From contig DIZB01000014.1 of NCBI GenBank assembly GCA_002427805.1, positions 1 to 24,433 on the forward strand: DNA of 24,433 nt, read 5' to 3'. This document shows positions 15,472 to 22,228 of this stretch, piece after piece (the first letter of the stretch is position 1; every line of letters starts with the position of its first letter). A program made the position numbers and the translations under genes. The notes beneath the pieces were generated by a model. It was not told the origin of the DNA, did not search any database, and saw nothing but the letters and a program-made list of their open reading frames with translations. Origin of the DNA: Candidatus Saccharibacteria bacterium UBA6039 (lineage in GTDB: Bacteria > Patescibacteriota > Saccharimonadia > Saccharimonadales > Saccharimonadaceae).

Positions 15472-15880
15472 TGATAGTCACCGTCCTTACTTCGTTATTA
15501 ATATCGGTGAGTGTTACACTACCTGTCGATGCTGGTGCGCCGCTGAGTTTAGCGAAGAGTATTTCACTGGTACCTGTTACGGCTGTCGACGAGGAAATGA
15601 CGCTGACTTCATCATATGTGGTGTCACGACTGGCAAACACGCTGCCCTTAAACAAAGTGATCGCGCCTGATTGGATCTCAACTCCCCATTGACTGTCACC
15701 GTGTACACTTCGAGCATACACCTGCGCACGCCGCAGGGCGCTGGCCAGGCTTTGGGCGGTAATATCTAATTCGTTGCGATTATTGAACGATTGGTATACG
15801 GGCGTAGTCAACCCTGCTAGCAGGGCAATTATTCCAACTGACAGCAGCATCTCTATTAGTGTAAATCCCCGTTCGTTCAT
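15446..15880 (-). CDS. FimT/GspH-like minor pilin
   Basis: The protein has 144 aa. The very short leader MNERG is followed by FTLIEMLLSVGIIALLAG, with Glu10 as Glu+5. The mature part has SLASALRRAQVYARSVHG after the helix, a strong mark of the GspH/FimT domain, followed by a beta-rich region ending in TVTINAKGMVSY. FimT-like pilins prime pilus assembly, and in some bacteria bind DNA during uptake. It starts 5 nt after pilC and overlaps the following adhesin gene by 26 nt. The Shine-Dalgarno is poor (AGGGC), consistent with coupling to pilC translation. Confidence 0.85.
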   Translation of the reverse strand: MNERGFTLIEMLLSVGIIALLAGLTTPVYQSFNNRNELDITAQSLASALRRAQVYARSVHGDSQWGVEIQSGAITLFKGSVFASRDTTYDEVSVISSSTAVTGTSEILFAKLSGAPASTGSVTLTDINNEVRTVTINAKGMVSY

Positions 15881-15885
15881 ATGCC

Positions 15886-16983
15886 CTATGTTCCCAATCC
15901 GCCGACCAGGCTATAAATTGGTAGAATGACCGCCACGGCGACTCCCATAACACCCAACCACACAATGATAAGCATAATTGGTTCCAGTATGGCTTCGAGG
16001 TTTTGGGTAGAAACATCAGCCTTTTGTTCGTAGGTCTTGCCGATATTTGTCAAAGTATCGGGTAGTGCCCCAGACCGCTCACCTGCGATGATCATCTGTT
16101 GTACGGCTGGGGGTAATAATATGCGAACATGTCTATATTTTGCCAGGCTGGTATGTAAACTGTAGCCATTTTCGAAGGATGTGTGCAGATAGTGATAGAA
16201 TCTTTGATATCTCCTGGCATTCGTGGCTCGTTTCAACAATTCAAGTGCTTGTACGATTGATAACCCGGCACCGAGTAGTGTTCCCAACAAATATCCAAAT
16301 CGGGCAATCTCGATCTCGTACATCAGCCTTGAAATTCCCGGCGTGCGAAACAACAGCCACTGACCAATCACACGTGTTTTGGGTGCGCCAAATAGTATAT
16401 ATAAAATAATTGCGCCAACGCCAACGCCTAAGGGAATAGCCCACAATCCGTTTTCTTTCAAAAATTTACCAAAATTGATAAATATCGCTGATATCAGAGG
16501 TAGTTTGACGTTGAGGTTGCTGAATGTGTCGGCTAATTTTGGTAGCAGAAACCACGATACAGCCAGCCCGATCAGAAGTGTCAGGCTCATAACGAACATA
16601 GGATATATAAGTGCGGATCGAAGTTTGGTATGGAAAATTCGTTGCTTTTCTTCCTGCAGGGCGGCGACTTGCAGGTTTTGAACCAGCTTGCCCGACTGTT
16701 CACCCAGTTGCACTAATGCTAGTGTTTGTTTGCCAACGACACCGCTACGTTCCAGGGCGCGCCACAGCGCTGTTCCATCATTGATATCATTCTTGATTTG
16801 GTTGAGCGCACGAGCTAATTGTTTGGAATGACTTGTCTCGGCCAGTGACGTCAGGCCTTCGCTTACGCCCACACCGGCTTGGAGCAAAAGTGCTAAGTTA
16901 CTGGTGAAATATTCGCGGTCCTTACCAGTCACGTGATACTTTTTTGGCGAATGCCTGCGTTTAGGTCGGGTTTTGGCTGCCAT
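15886..16983 (-). CDS. pilC: type IV pilus platform protein PilC
   Basis: The protein has 365 aa. It is the inner-membrane platform that couples the PilB motor to pilin insertion. Two T2SSF domains are visible: the first opens with YFTSNLALLLQAGVGVSEGL, and the second with IARFGYLLGTLLGAGLSIVQALELL. Membrane helices lie around ALIYPMFVMSLTLLIGLAV, GLWAIPLGVGVGAIILYILF and the C-terminal IMLIIVWLGVMGVAVAVILP. The basic N-terminus (MAAKTRPKRRHSPKK) is cytoplasmic. A longer frame from 17070 exists, but it overlaps pilB; the ATG at 16983 lies one base after the pilB stop, with AGAAGG upstream, and is clearly better. Length is near the family norm. Confidence 0.93.
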   Translation of the reverse strand: MAAKTRPKRRHSPKKYHVTGKDREYFTSNLALLLQAGVGVSEGLTSLAETSHSKQLARALNQIKNDINDGTALWRALERSGVVGKQTLALVQLGEQSGKLVQNLQVAALQEEKQRIFHTKLRSALIYPMFVMSLTLLIGLAVSWFLLPKLADTFSNLNVKLPLISAIFINFGKFLKENGLWAIPLGVGVGAIILYILFGAPKTRVIGQWLLFRTPGISRLMYEIEIARFGYLLGTLLGAGLSIVQALELLKRATNARRYQRFYHYLHTSFENGYSLHTSLAKYRHVRILLPPAVQQMIIAGERSGALPDTLTNIGKTYEQKADVSTQNLEAILEPIMLIIVWLGVMGVAVAVILPIYSLVGGLGT

Positions 16984-16984
16984 C

Positions 16985-18637
16985 TCAAGCCTTCTTTTTC
17001 GGCGGCTCGACAACGCGCAGCACTTCGGCAAGTGTTGTGACGCCGGCCTTAATTTTAATGATGCCGTCATCGAACATCGAAACGCTTCCCTGTTTGTGTG
17101 CTAAGGCTTCAATTTCCTGGGTGGAAGGTGACTTTAATATCAATTCCTGCATCTCGGCCGTCACTTCAATAAACTGGAATAGCGCGCTCCGTCCGGCAAA
17201 GCCAGTATTATTACAAACGTCACAGCCCTTGCCTGCGTATACCGTGGCCTTATCGTTGAAATAATGAGTGATCATTTTGGTATCAACTTTAAGTCCAGTT
17301 AGTGCTTGGGCGAGTGGAATACTGTACCGACAGCTACTACAGATTTTTCGGACCAACCGCTGAGCAATGACCACCTGGAGCGTCGAGGCGAGCAAAAATG
17401 GTTCGATACCCATGTCGACCAAGCGCGGGATGGCGGTCGCGGCGTCGTTTGAGTGAAATGTCGACAGTAGTAAATGGCCGGTTAATGCTGCGTTCACCGA
17501 AATCTCGGCTGTTTCACCGTCACGGATTTCACCAACCAATATAATGTCTGGATCTTGGCGTACGATTGAACGAAGACCCTTAGCAAAAGTCATATTGCTT
17601 GCTTCGCGAATCTGAACTTGGTTGACATTGGCCATTTTGTACTCAACAGGGTCTTCGATAGTCGTAATATTGACGTTAGGTTTGTTGAGTAGTTTCAACA
17701 GTGCGTATAATGTCGTCGTTTTACCTGATCCGGTTGGACCAACTGTTAGGATCATACCAAAAGGTTTGGCGGCATAGGTTTCTATCAGGTCGCGATGAAC
17801 TTTATCCAAACCTATATCGGCTAGGTCGTAGCTTTGGACATAGGACCCAAGTAGACGCATTACTACCTTTTCGCCGTTAACAGTTGGGATTAACGATACA
17901 CGAAGATCGGTAGTTATACCGCCGTCCATTCGTTGCAGAGCGCCGTCCTGCGCCGTAAGGTGCTCATCGATGCGCATGCCACTTTCCACTTTTATGCGGT
18001 TAAGGACGTTTTCGTAGTATTCCTTGGGTAACGCGCCGGCCTCACGCAAGGTGCCATCAACCCTGAAACGTACATTTACTCCATCGAGTTGCGGCTCAAA
18101 GTGAATATCTGATGCGCGGTACGTCAGTGCGTCCTTGATGATTTCGTCTACTATTTCAGGGGCGACTCGTTCACTGTTCTCGATGATTTGCGAAAAGCGT
18201 GTGGCGAGCGGTTTTGCGTACAATCTGAAACTTGCTTCAATGTACTCAGGCAGCGTGTAGGCTAAACGGATTTTTTGACCAGGAAAGTGCTTTTCGATAT
18301 CTTTTAGTTTGACACCTGCTGGGTTGTCGGTAGCAATAGCGGCAATTTTATCGGAGGCTTTGACGAATACTACGCGTTGGGCTCTGGCTATATCTTCAGG
18401 TATCTTAGCAATAAGTTCCTTTGTTATTGGGTTGATGGTCAGGTCCGCAAAAGGCATCTTGTAGCTTTCGGCAAGTGCCTGACCGAGTAATGTCTTGTTT
18501 AGTAATTGCTGACGCATTAAAAAATCGATATATCCAGCACTATCATGCGATGCAGTCTCGGCAGCTTTACTGTCGGCCTCGGAAATATAATTTTCCTTTA
18601 CCAGGATCGTCTTGATTGTCTGGACGTCAGGATACAT
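16985..18637 (-). CDS. pilB: type IV pilus extension ATPase PilB
   Basis: The protein has 550 aa. It is the cytoplasmic hexameric motor that powers pilus extension. The order is an MshEN/GspE N-terminal domain (about 1-150) and a catalytic domain with DIHFEP (177-182), Walker A GPTGSGKTT (300-308), the Asp box TIEDPVEY, Walker B DIILVGEIRD with Glu370, and the His box TGHLLLSTFHSNDA. The zinc tetracysteine site is C433/C436 and C472/C475. All features of an active PilB are present. It begins 18 nt after a stand-alone receiver gene and is followed by pilC after one base. No PilT retraction ATPase is seen in this window. It ends in TGA. Confidence 0.96.
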   Translation of the reverse strand: MYPDVQTIKTILVKENYISEADSKAAETASHDSAGYIDFLMRQQLLNKTLLGQALAESYKMPFADLTINPITKELIAKIPEDIARAQRVVFVKASDKIAAIATDNPAGVKLKDIEKHFPGQKIRLAYTLPEYIEASFRLYAKPLATRFSQIIENSERVAPEIVDEIIKDALTYRASDIHFEPQLDGVNVRFRVDGTLREAGALPKEYYENVLNRIKVESGMRIDEHLTAQDGALQRMDGGITTDLRVSLIPTVNGEKVVMRLLGSYVQSYDLADIGLDKVHRDLIETYAAKPFGMILTVGPTGSGKTTTLYALLKLLNKPNVNITTIEDPVEYKMANVNQVQIREASNMTFAKGLRSIVRQDPDIILVGEIRDGETAEISVNAALTGHLLLSTFHSNDAATAIPRLVDMGIEPFLLASTLQVVIAQRLVRKICSSCRYSIPLAQALTGLKVDTKMITHYFNDKATVYAGKGCDVCNNTGFAGRSALFQFIEVTAEMQELILKSPSTQEIEALAHKQGSVSMFDDGIIKIKAGVTTLAEVLRVVEPPKKKA

Positions 18638-18655
18638 GGCCCACCCCGTGATCTT

Positions 18656-19018
18656 TTATACTTGTTTGACTTCGTTCACAATGACCTCTAGTGAGGTGTC
18701 GGATTTGATAAAGTACTTTTTAGCACCCAACTTGAGTACTCGGTCTTCATCTTCTGCTTGGCTAAGGTTAGATAATACAATTACAGCAGGTTTATTCGGT
18801 TTATTTTGAAGTTGTTCGAGTACCTGAAAGCCATCAAATATAGGCATAACAAGGTCAAGTAATATGATATCGAAAACTTGTTCGTCGATTGCTTTTAAGC
18901 ATTCTTCGCCGTTGTTGGCGACAAACGTTTCAAACCCTTCATGTTGCAACTTCAGTTCAAGAGCATGCGAAAGCGGCCTTTCGTCTTCAACTATTAAAAC
19001 TCGTTTTACGCCGGCCAT
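18656..19018 (-). CDS. stand-alone CheY-like receiver, first gene of the pilus operon
   Basis: The protein has 120 aa, only a receiver domain: acidic pair Glu11/Asp12, phospho-acceptor Asp55 in ILLDLVMP, Ser83 in VLSNLS and Lys105 in FIKSDT. No output domain is present. As the first gene of an operon continuing with pilB and pilC, it resembles PilG/PilH- or FrzZ-like receivers that steer type IV pili by protein contact. The kinases are probably those encoded later in the same run. AAGGGGG lies 5 nt before the ATG, and a promoter is visible at 19046-19074. It is paralogous to the receiver at 6.9 kb (both have K-x-[IF]-I-K ends), so the gene run is bounded by two receivers. Confidence 0.93.
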   Translation of the reverse strand: MAGVKRVLIVEDERPLSHALELKLQHEGFETFVANNGEECLKAIDEQVFDIILLDLVMPIFDGFQVLEQLQNKPNKPAVIVLSNLSQAEDEDRVLKLGAKKYFIKSDTSLEVIVNEVKQV

Positions 19019-19045
19019 CTAACCCCCTTATGCTAATCTAACGTC

Positions 19046-19074
19046 ATTATATCATTATCGCCACTAAAGCGTAA
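19046..19074 (-). promoter_or_regulatory. promoter of the receiver-pilB-pilC-pilin operon
   Basis: On the minus strand TTACGC (19074-19069), 17-nt spacer, TATAAT (19051-19046). The receiver ATG at 19018 has a good Shine-Dalgarno, so this is a leadered transcript of about 20 nt. Few gaps long enough for another promoter occur before 10.7 kb. Confidence 0.6.
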
Positions 19075-19124
19075 CAGAAAGAGTATATTTTAATAATTGT
19101 GCGCTTTATGGGCATTATTTTCTC

Positions 19125-19145
19125 CTGGGACATATCCACTAACCC
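19125..19145. repeat. 21-bp direct repeat, copy 1 (upstream of HIT gene)
   Basis: CTGGGACATATCCACTAACC plus C. It matches 19712-19732 in 19 of 21 positions, in the same orientation, flanking the HIT gene. Read on the minus strand, both copies could encode VSGYVP and a following EN, but neither sits in an extended open frame. Confidence 0.6.
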
Positions 19146-19239
19146 CAGCCAAAATGATTATGCTTAAAACGATGAGAAGTCATTATTTTTCGTTATTATT
19201 AAAATATGTCAAAACCTTTCATTAGGGGGATTTCGTTGT

Positions 19240-19245
19240 TATGAT
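19240..19245 (+). promoter_or_regulatory. -10 box of a likely leaderless promoter (HIT gene)
   Basis: TATGAT, six bases (GAAGCC), then ATG at 19252. There is no Shine-Dalgarno close enough to serve; the G-run at 19225-19229 is too distant for ribosome binding. Confidence 0.5.
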
Positions 19246-19251
19246 GAAGCC

Positions 19252-19707
19252 ATGACCGACACTATTTTCGATAAAATTGTTCGTAATGAAATCCCTAGCT
19301 ATAAAGTTTGGGAGGATGATAACTTCCTTGCCTTCCTGACGCCCTTTCCAAATACCCCAGGCCTCACTATAGTGATTCCCAAACATAACAATGGCGATTA
19401 CATATTCAACATGGATTCTGGTGCGTATGTTGATTTTATGAAGGCGGTAAAAATAGTCGCAAATCTGCTTGAAAAAGTACTTGAGGTAAAGCGAGTCGCA
19501 CTTGTCTTTGAAGGTACCGGTGTGGCATATGTTCACGCAAAGCTTTATCCCCTTTATGGTGAGCTTGCCTTACAAACTGATGTATGGAGTGAGGAAAAAG
19601 AATTTACGGAAGAGTATCGAGGCTGGATCACGACGATCGAAGGTCCGCGGATGGATGAAACGCGTCTTGTAGAGATTCAACAAAAGATACTGAACGCGAC
19701 TGCCTAG
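19252..19707 (+). CDS. HIT-family protein with altered histidine triad
   Basis: The protein has 151 aa. HIT proteins are nucleotide hydrolases or transferases acting on dinucleoside polyphosphates or nucleoside phosphoramidates. The N-terminal core is typical: TIFDKIVRNEIPSYKVWEDD, FLAFLTPFPNTPGLTIVIPK. The signature H-x-H-x-H-x-x-P here reads Y93-V-H95-A-K97-L-Y-P100: the central catalytic His is kept, the first His is Tyr and the third Lys. Related CPR proteins, as I recall them, carry H-x-H-x-K-L-[FY]-P, so the Lys is probably a lineage trait and the Tyr the real oddity. The C-terminal extension (about 115-151) is charged. It is a single gene with a leaderless-type promoter, flanked by a 21-bp direct repeat. 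Substrate unknown. Confidence 0.85.
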   Translation: MTDTIFDKIVRNEIPSYKVWEDDNFLAFLTPFPNTPGLTIVIPKHNNGDYIFNMDSGAYVDFMKAVKIVANLLEKVLEVKRVALVFEGTGVAYVHAKLYPLYGELALQTDVWSEEKEFTEEYRGWITTIEGPRMDETRLVEIQQKILNATA

Positions 19708-19711
19708 TTTT

Positions 19712-19732
19712 CTGGAACATATCCGCTAACCC
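19712..19732. repeat. 21-bp direct repeat, copy 2 (downstream of HIT gene)
   Basis: CTGGAACATATCCGCTAACC plus C, starting 5 bases after the HIT stop codon. It is the partner of 19125-19145. Both differences from copy 1 are G/A transitions. Confidence 0.6.
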
Positions 19733-19776
19733 ATTAAAGAGTTACGAGTAATATACTTTTGCTGCAGAGTTTTTTC

Positions 19777-20658
19777 TTATAGTGCATTTGGCTTCGAGGA
19801 TCTTTTCAGGCGCGATGTATCTCTGTATAGCGATCCTTCGGATATTCTCCCCATCACTTCGTGAGCTCGTGTAATGACTATGTAGGCGTGTCGGTCTATT
19901 TGCTGTGCTGCATTTTTGACCTTTTCTTCCTCAAAGCGGGTAATAACGGCGAGCATGACGCCGTGGGGCTCTGGGTCTTTCGGGTTACTTTCTTTCACGA
20001 ATGTGACGGGTTCTTCGATGAGCTCATTGATCGCTTTTCCGATTTCGCGTACACGCATACTAACGATCCACACACTGCGTGATTCGTTGAGGCCTTCAAC
20101 TGTAATATCAATTGCTTTGTGTGCCACGAAGTAAGCCACGAGAGAATACAGCGCCGAGTCCCACCCAAAGACAAATCCTCCGACGGTAATAATGAAGCCA
20201 TTAATGACCATGATTGCCTCCCCTATCGAAAAGACAGTCACTCGGTCGATAAGGAGTGCGATTGTATCGGTACCGTCGATGATTCCACCGTAACGAACGA
20301 CAATGCCAACACCAACGCCAACAACAATACCTCCAAATATGGAGCCAAGAATCGGAATATTCGTAAGGCCCTGGGGTGTATGAAGCGACGTTAAGATCGC
20401 CAGCGTAATAATGCCAATGATTGATAACGAGGCAAATGTTTTACCAAATTTCTTATAGCCGAGTATAACAAACGGAATATTGATAAGTAGTATAAACACA
20501 CCTATCGGCAGCCCTGTAAGATGTGCGATAATGATGGATATACCAGTTACTCCACCATCAATGAGATGATTTGGCAAAAGAAAAAACTGCAGTCCGGCTG
20601 CAGTAATGACCCCACCTAGGAGTACAAGGAAAATTTGTTTGGCGTGAGTCCGGTTTAT
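19777..20658 (-). CDS. YitT-family membrane protein with apparent AUA start
   Basis: The protein has 293 aa if started at 20658. The YitT_membrane region has about five or six helices (LPNHLIDGGVTGISIIIAHL, IGVFILLINIPFVILGYKKF and so on), followed by a soluble DUF2179 domain (about 205-275; SVWIVSMRVREIGKAI..., PHGVMLAVITRFEEEKV). Function is unknown for the family. The first in-frame ATG, GTG or TTG is the TTG at 20577, which would delete most of TM1. The frame continues upstream with normal YitT sequence (QIFLVLLGGVITAAGLQFFL) to an ATA at 20658, directly behind AAGGAGG; the frame is closed by a stop at 20670-20668. Either AUA initiates or an ATG has mutated. -10 TATAAT at 20690-20685. Confidence 0.85.
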   Translation of the reverse strand: MNRTHAKQIFLVLLGGVITAAGLQFFLLPNHLIDGGVTGISIIIAHLTGLPIGVFILLINIPFVILGYKKFGKTFASLSIIGIITLAILTSLHTPQGLTNIPILGSIFGGIVVGVGVGIVVRYGGIIDGTDTIALLIDRVTVFSIGEAIMVINGFIITVGGFVFGWDSALYSLVAYFVAHKAIDITVEGLNESRSVWIVSMRVREIGKAINELIEEPVTFVKESNPKDPEPHGVMLAVITRFEEEKVKNAAQQIDRHAYIVITRAHEVMGRISEGSLYRDTSRLKRSSKPNAL

Positions 20659-20671
20659 GCTGCCTCCTTAC
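20656..20671 (-). promoter_or_regulatory. Shine-Dalgarno deciding the YitT start
   Basis: AAGGAGG (20671-20665), gap CAGC plus the preceding alignment freedom, then ATA (20658-20656). A consensus ribosome binding site with no canonical start codon behind it, yet the encoded YitT sequence begins exactly here. Confidence 0.7.
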
Positions 20672-20684
20672 GTCTTATACTTCT

Positions 20685-20690
20685 ATTATA
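20685..20690 (-). promoter_or_regulatory. -10 box of the YitT-family gene
   Basis: TATAAT on the minus strand, giving a leader of about 20 nt that just includes the AAGGAGG. A perfect 10-bp palindrome, CTCAATTGAG (20700-20709), lies 10 bases upstream, a possible operator. Confidence 0.5.
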
Positions 20691-20760
20691 GCATGGAGCC
20701 TCAATTGAGATTTGAGCGACACATTTTTTTGGACCTGTAGCCACTCAATAGCCAAAAGAC

Positions 20761-20766
20761 TATAAT
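20761..20766 (+). promoter_or_regulatory. -10 box of a likely leaderless promoter (rhodanese gene)
   Basis: TATAAT, six bases (GGAGGG), then ATG at 20773. The six bases resemble a Shine-Dalgarno but are too close to the ATG and would lie upstream of the expected transcription start. Confidence 0.55.
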
Positions 20767-20772
20767 GGAGGG

Positions 20773-21033
20773 ATGAATTATACAGTTATTGATGTTCGAG
20801 AACCGGAAGAGTTTAGTGAAGGACATGTTGACGGCGCGATTAATCTGCCGCCTTCAGCGCTACTATCGGGCACGAAAGAATTAGACGCTATCGCGAAGGA
20901 TGCCAAGATAATTGTCTATTGTCGTACTGGCAGTCGATCAAACGTCGCTAAGCAAATTCTAGAGAGTATGGGCTATGCAGATATCACCAATGGGATCAAC
21001 AAAGATCAAGTGAAAGCAAAGTACGGTCTTTAG
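20773..21033 (+). CDS. single-domain rhodanese-like protein
   Basis: The protein has 86 aa, a minimal rhodanese fold. It opens YTVIDVREPEEFSEGHVDGAINLP (the usual CH2A-like motif DVRE..EF..GHI.GAINLP) and carries the active loop YCRTGSRS with persulfide-forming Cys50. The six-residue loop C-R-T-G-S-R is that of sulfurtransferase-type rhodaneses. Length matches GlpE/PspE-type proteins. It is expected to be cytoplasmic, as no signal peptide is present. The expected reaction is sulfane sulfur transfer to thiol acceptors; the real acceptor is unknown. It is a single gene, converging 13 nt away on an unknown membrane protein gene. Confidence 0.92.
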   Translation: MNYTVIDVREPEEFSEGHVDGAINLPPSALLSGTKELDAIAKDAKIIVYCRTGSRSNVAKQILESMGYADITNGINKDQVKAKYGL

Positions 21034-21046
21034 CGAGCAGATACGT

Positions 21047-21589
21047 TTATTTTTGAAGTCTGCGGCGCCAGATGACGTACCCTGCGCCGTATAGTGAGAC
21101 TAAGCCAAGCATGACAAGGCTTGTTATTATGATTTTAAGGGTCACTTCTTCTAAAGGGAGCACTGGAAGGGCTATATTTTGAACTCCCCTTGTATCTGTC
21201 TTACTTATGAGCGTCGGACAAAGTATTTTCTGGTCGTTGGTCGACAAAGCGGGCGCGGCGTAACGAAATCCCAAGGTAGAGATGCACCCAATAGTAGAGC
21301 TATGAGCAAGTGATGCACAGGTCGCAGGCAGAAAGACGGTTGAGTGTGTTGGTATTTCGTCGGTACAAACACCGACAGTTGTGTAGTTTTCTATTATATT
21401 GTATTGCGGAAATAGTGTACGGATAATAAGAGGAGATATGAATAAAAATGTCACGACACTAGCCACAATAAAGACAGCAACTGTTATTATAGCGTGACGG
21501 TTGATAGTAGCGGATAAATGTCGCTTCTTTGGGGCAACGACCTCACTGTTACCTGTTGAGGAAACAGGTTCATTAAGGGGTGTAGTCAT
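21047..21589 (-). CDS. unknown two-TM protein with Cys-containing extracytoplasmic loop
   Basis: The protein has 180 aa. A polar, Ser/Thr/Pro-containing N-terminus (1-32) is followed by TM1 (about 33-57, AIITVAVFIVASVVTFLFISP), an outer region of about 90 residues with four Cys (VGVCTDE, PATCASL, IGCIST, ILCPTL) that could form two disulfides, TM2 (about 149-171, IIITSLVMLGLVSLYGAGYVIW) and a basic RRRLQK end. I do not recognise the family. The start ATG at 21589 is supported by TACACT 6 nt upstream. It appears to be a single gene. Confidence 0.75.
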   Translation of the reverse strand: MTTPLNEPVSSTGNSEVVAPKKRHLSATINRHAIITVAVFIVASVVTFLFISPLIIRTLFPQYNIIENYTTVGVCTDEIPTHSTVFLPATCASLAHSSTIGCISTLGFRYAAPALSTNDQKILCPTLISKTDTRGVQNIALPVLPLEEVTLKIIITSLVMLGLVSLYGAGYVIWRRRLQK

Positions 21590-21595
21590 ACTTTT

Positions 21596-21601
21596 AGTGT
21601 A
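21596..21601 (-). promoter_or_regulatory. -10 box of a likely leaderless promoter (two-TM protein gene)
   Basis: TACACT, six bases (AAAAGT), then ATG at 21589 on the minus strand. It has the same TACACT box as the receiver gene at 7468-7473. Confidence 0.5.
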
Positions 21602-21655
21602 CCTTATGGCGATGGCTATAGCTATTCTTGATGTGCCTTCATTCCTCGCGCAAAT

Positions 21656-21688
21656 AATAACCTAAGCCCGCGAGGGGCTTAGGTTATT
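21656..21688. terminator. 14-bp perfect hairpin terminator, overlaps the small peptide's stop
   Basis: AATAACCTAAGCCC (21656-21669) and GGGCTTAGGTTATT (21675-21688) pair perfectly around a 5-nt loop. On the minus strand the stop codon of the 25-aa peptide (21686-21684) lies inside the stem. T-rich sequence follows on both strands, better on the plus strand (CATTTTTGATTTG). Confidence 0.8.
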
Positions 21689-21761
21689 TCATTTTTGATT
21701 TGAGCTTCTTTTTCAAGATGCGCTTGCGCGCTGCGCCGTGCCAGTTCTTGTGTTTGGCCAT
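21684..21761 (-). CDS. 25-aa highly basic peptide, ribosomal-protein-like
   Basis: The peptide MAKHKNWHGAARKRILKKKL is followed by KSKMK and then the stop. About half the residues are Lys, Arg or His, with one Trp. It resembles in style very small ribosomal proteins (bTHX, AURKAIP1/COX24-domain peptides or the start of bL35), but I cannot match it to one. Support for a real gene: it fills the space just before a strong terminator whose stem contains its stop codon, a weak Shine-Dalgarno (GGAAAT) lies 7 nt before the ATG, and a TATAAC -10-like box sits further upstream. Without homologues, coding is likely but not proven. Confidence 0.6.
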   Translation of the reverse strand: MAKHKNWHGAARKRILKKKLKSKMK

Positions 21762-21914
21762 GATGTATTTCCAATCTGTTATATCCGTATCATCATACCA
21801 CTAATTTGGTCTCTCGTGGTGATTCTATCGAAAATACAGGCTAACGCATACCGGTGCTGTGTTGCAGCTGGTACAATAGATAGCAATACAGGTAACACAT
21901 AAAGGCATTAACAT

Positions 21915-22217
21915 ATGGAAGAATTCACACCACAGCAAAGCGCAGCACTAGGCAATTTGCGCGGTGAAGTCGTTGCCCTATTTGGTAGTGACGCACTTTT
22001 TACCTATACAAGAGAGAGCACGAACACAATCGCGACGCTGACACTTGATGAGGCGATTATGATATGTGGCCGCCATATTGCGTCTGAAGGAAGCGAGGCG
22101 GTTATGGCAACACTCGCTCGTATGCATGATACTGCCCTATCGCTCGAGAATAGAAACCCAGCTATTTTTGAGCGTAGTAAACAAATGGGACGCCAGGTAC
22201 TTAAGAGGCATCAGTAG
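21915..22217 (+). CDS. unknown 100-aa protein, shares a domain with the next gene
   Basis: It is soluble and mostly helical, with no signal peptide or catalytic motif that I can name. Residues about 23-71 (FGSDALFTYTREST, then TLDEAIMICGRHI, EGSEAVMATLARMHD) can be aligned with residues about 54-103 of the following 505-aa protein, which has FFGGKEFSYTHNGGTTY, AAQIIDACPHAQTI and EDGFEAFASFIAPHE. Shared features are the F-G..F.YT entry, a central helix and a C-terminal E-x-x-x-A/F helix. AAAGGC 8 nt before the ATG may act as a Shine-Dalgarno, and TACAAT at 21872-21877 is a possible -10. It lies 11 nt upstream of the next gene, so the two form an operon. Confidence 0.75.
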   Translation: MEEFTPQQSAALGNLRGEVVALFGSDALFTYTRESTNTIATLTLDEAIMICGRHIASEGSEAVMATLARMHDTALSLENRNPAIFERSKQMGRQVLKRHQ

Positions 22218-22228
22218 ATAGGTATTAG

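Noticed and set aside
16984..17070. 29-codon N-terminal extension of PilC
   Set aside because: It lies inside pilB in another frame; the ATG at 16983 has a Shine-Dalgarno and sits one base after the pilB stop.
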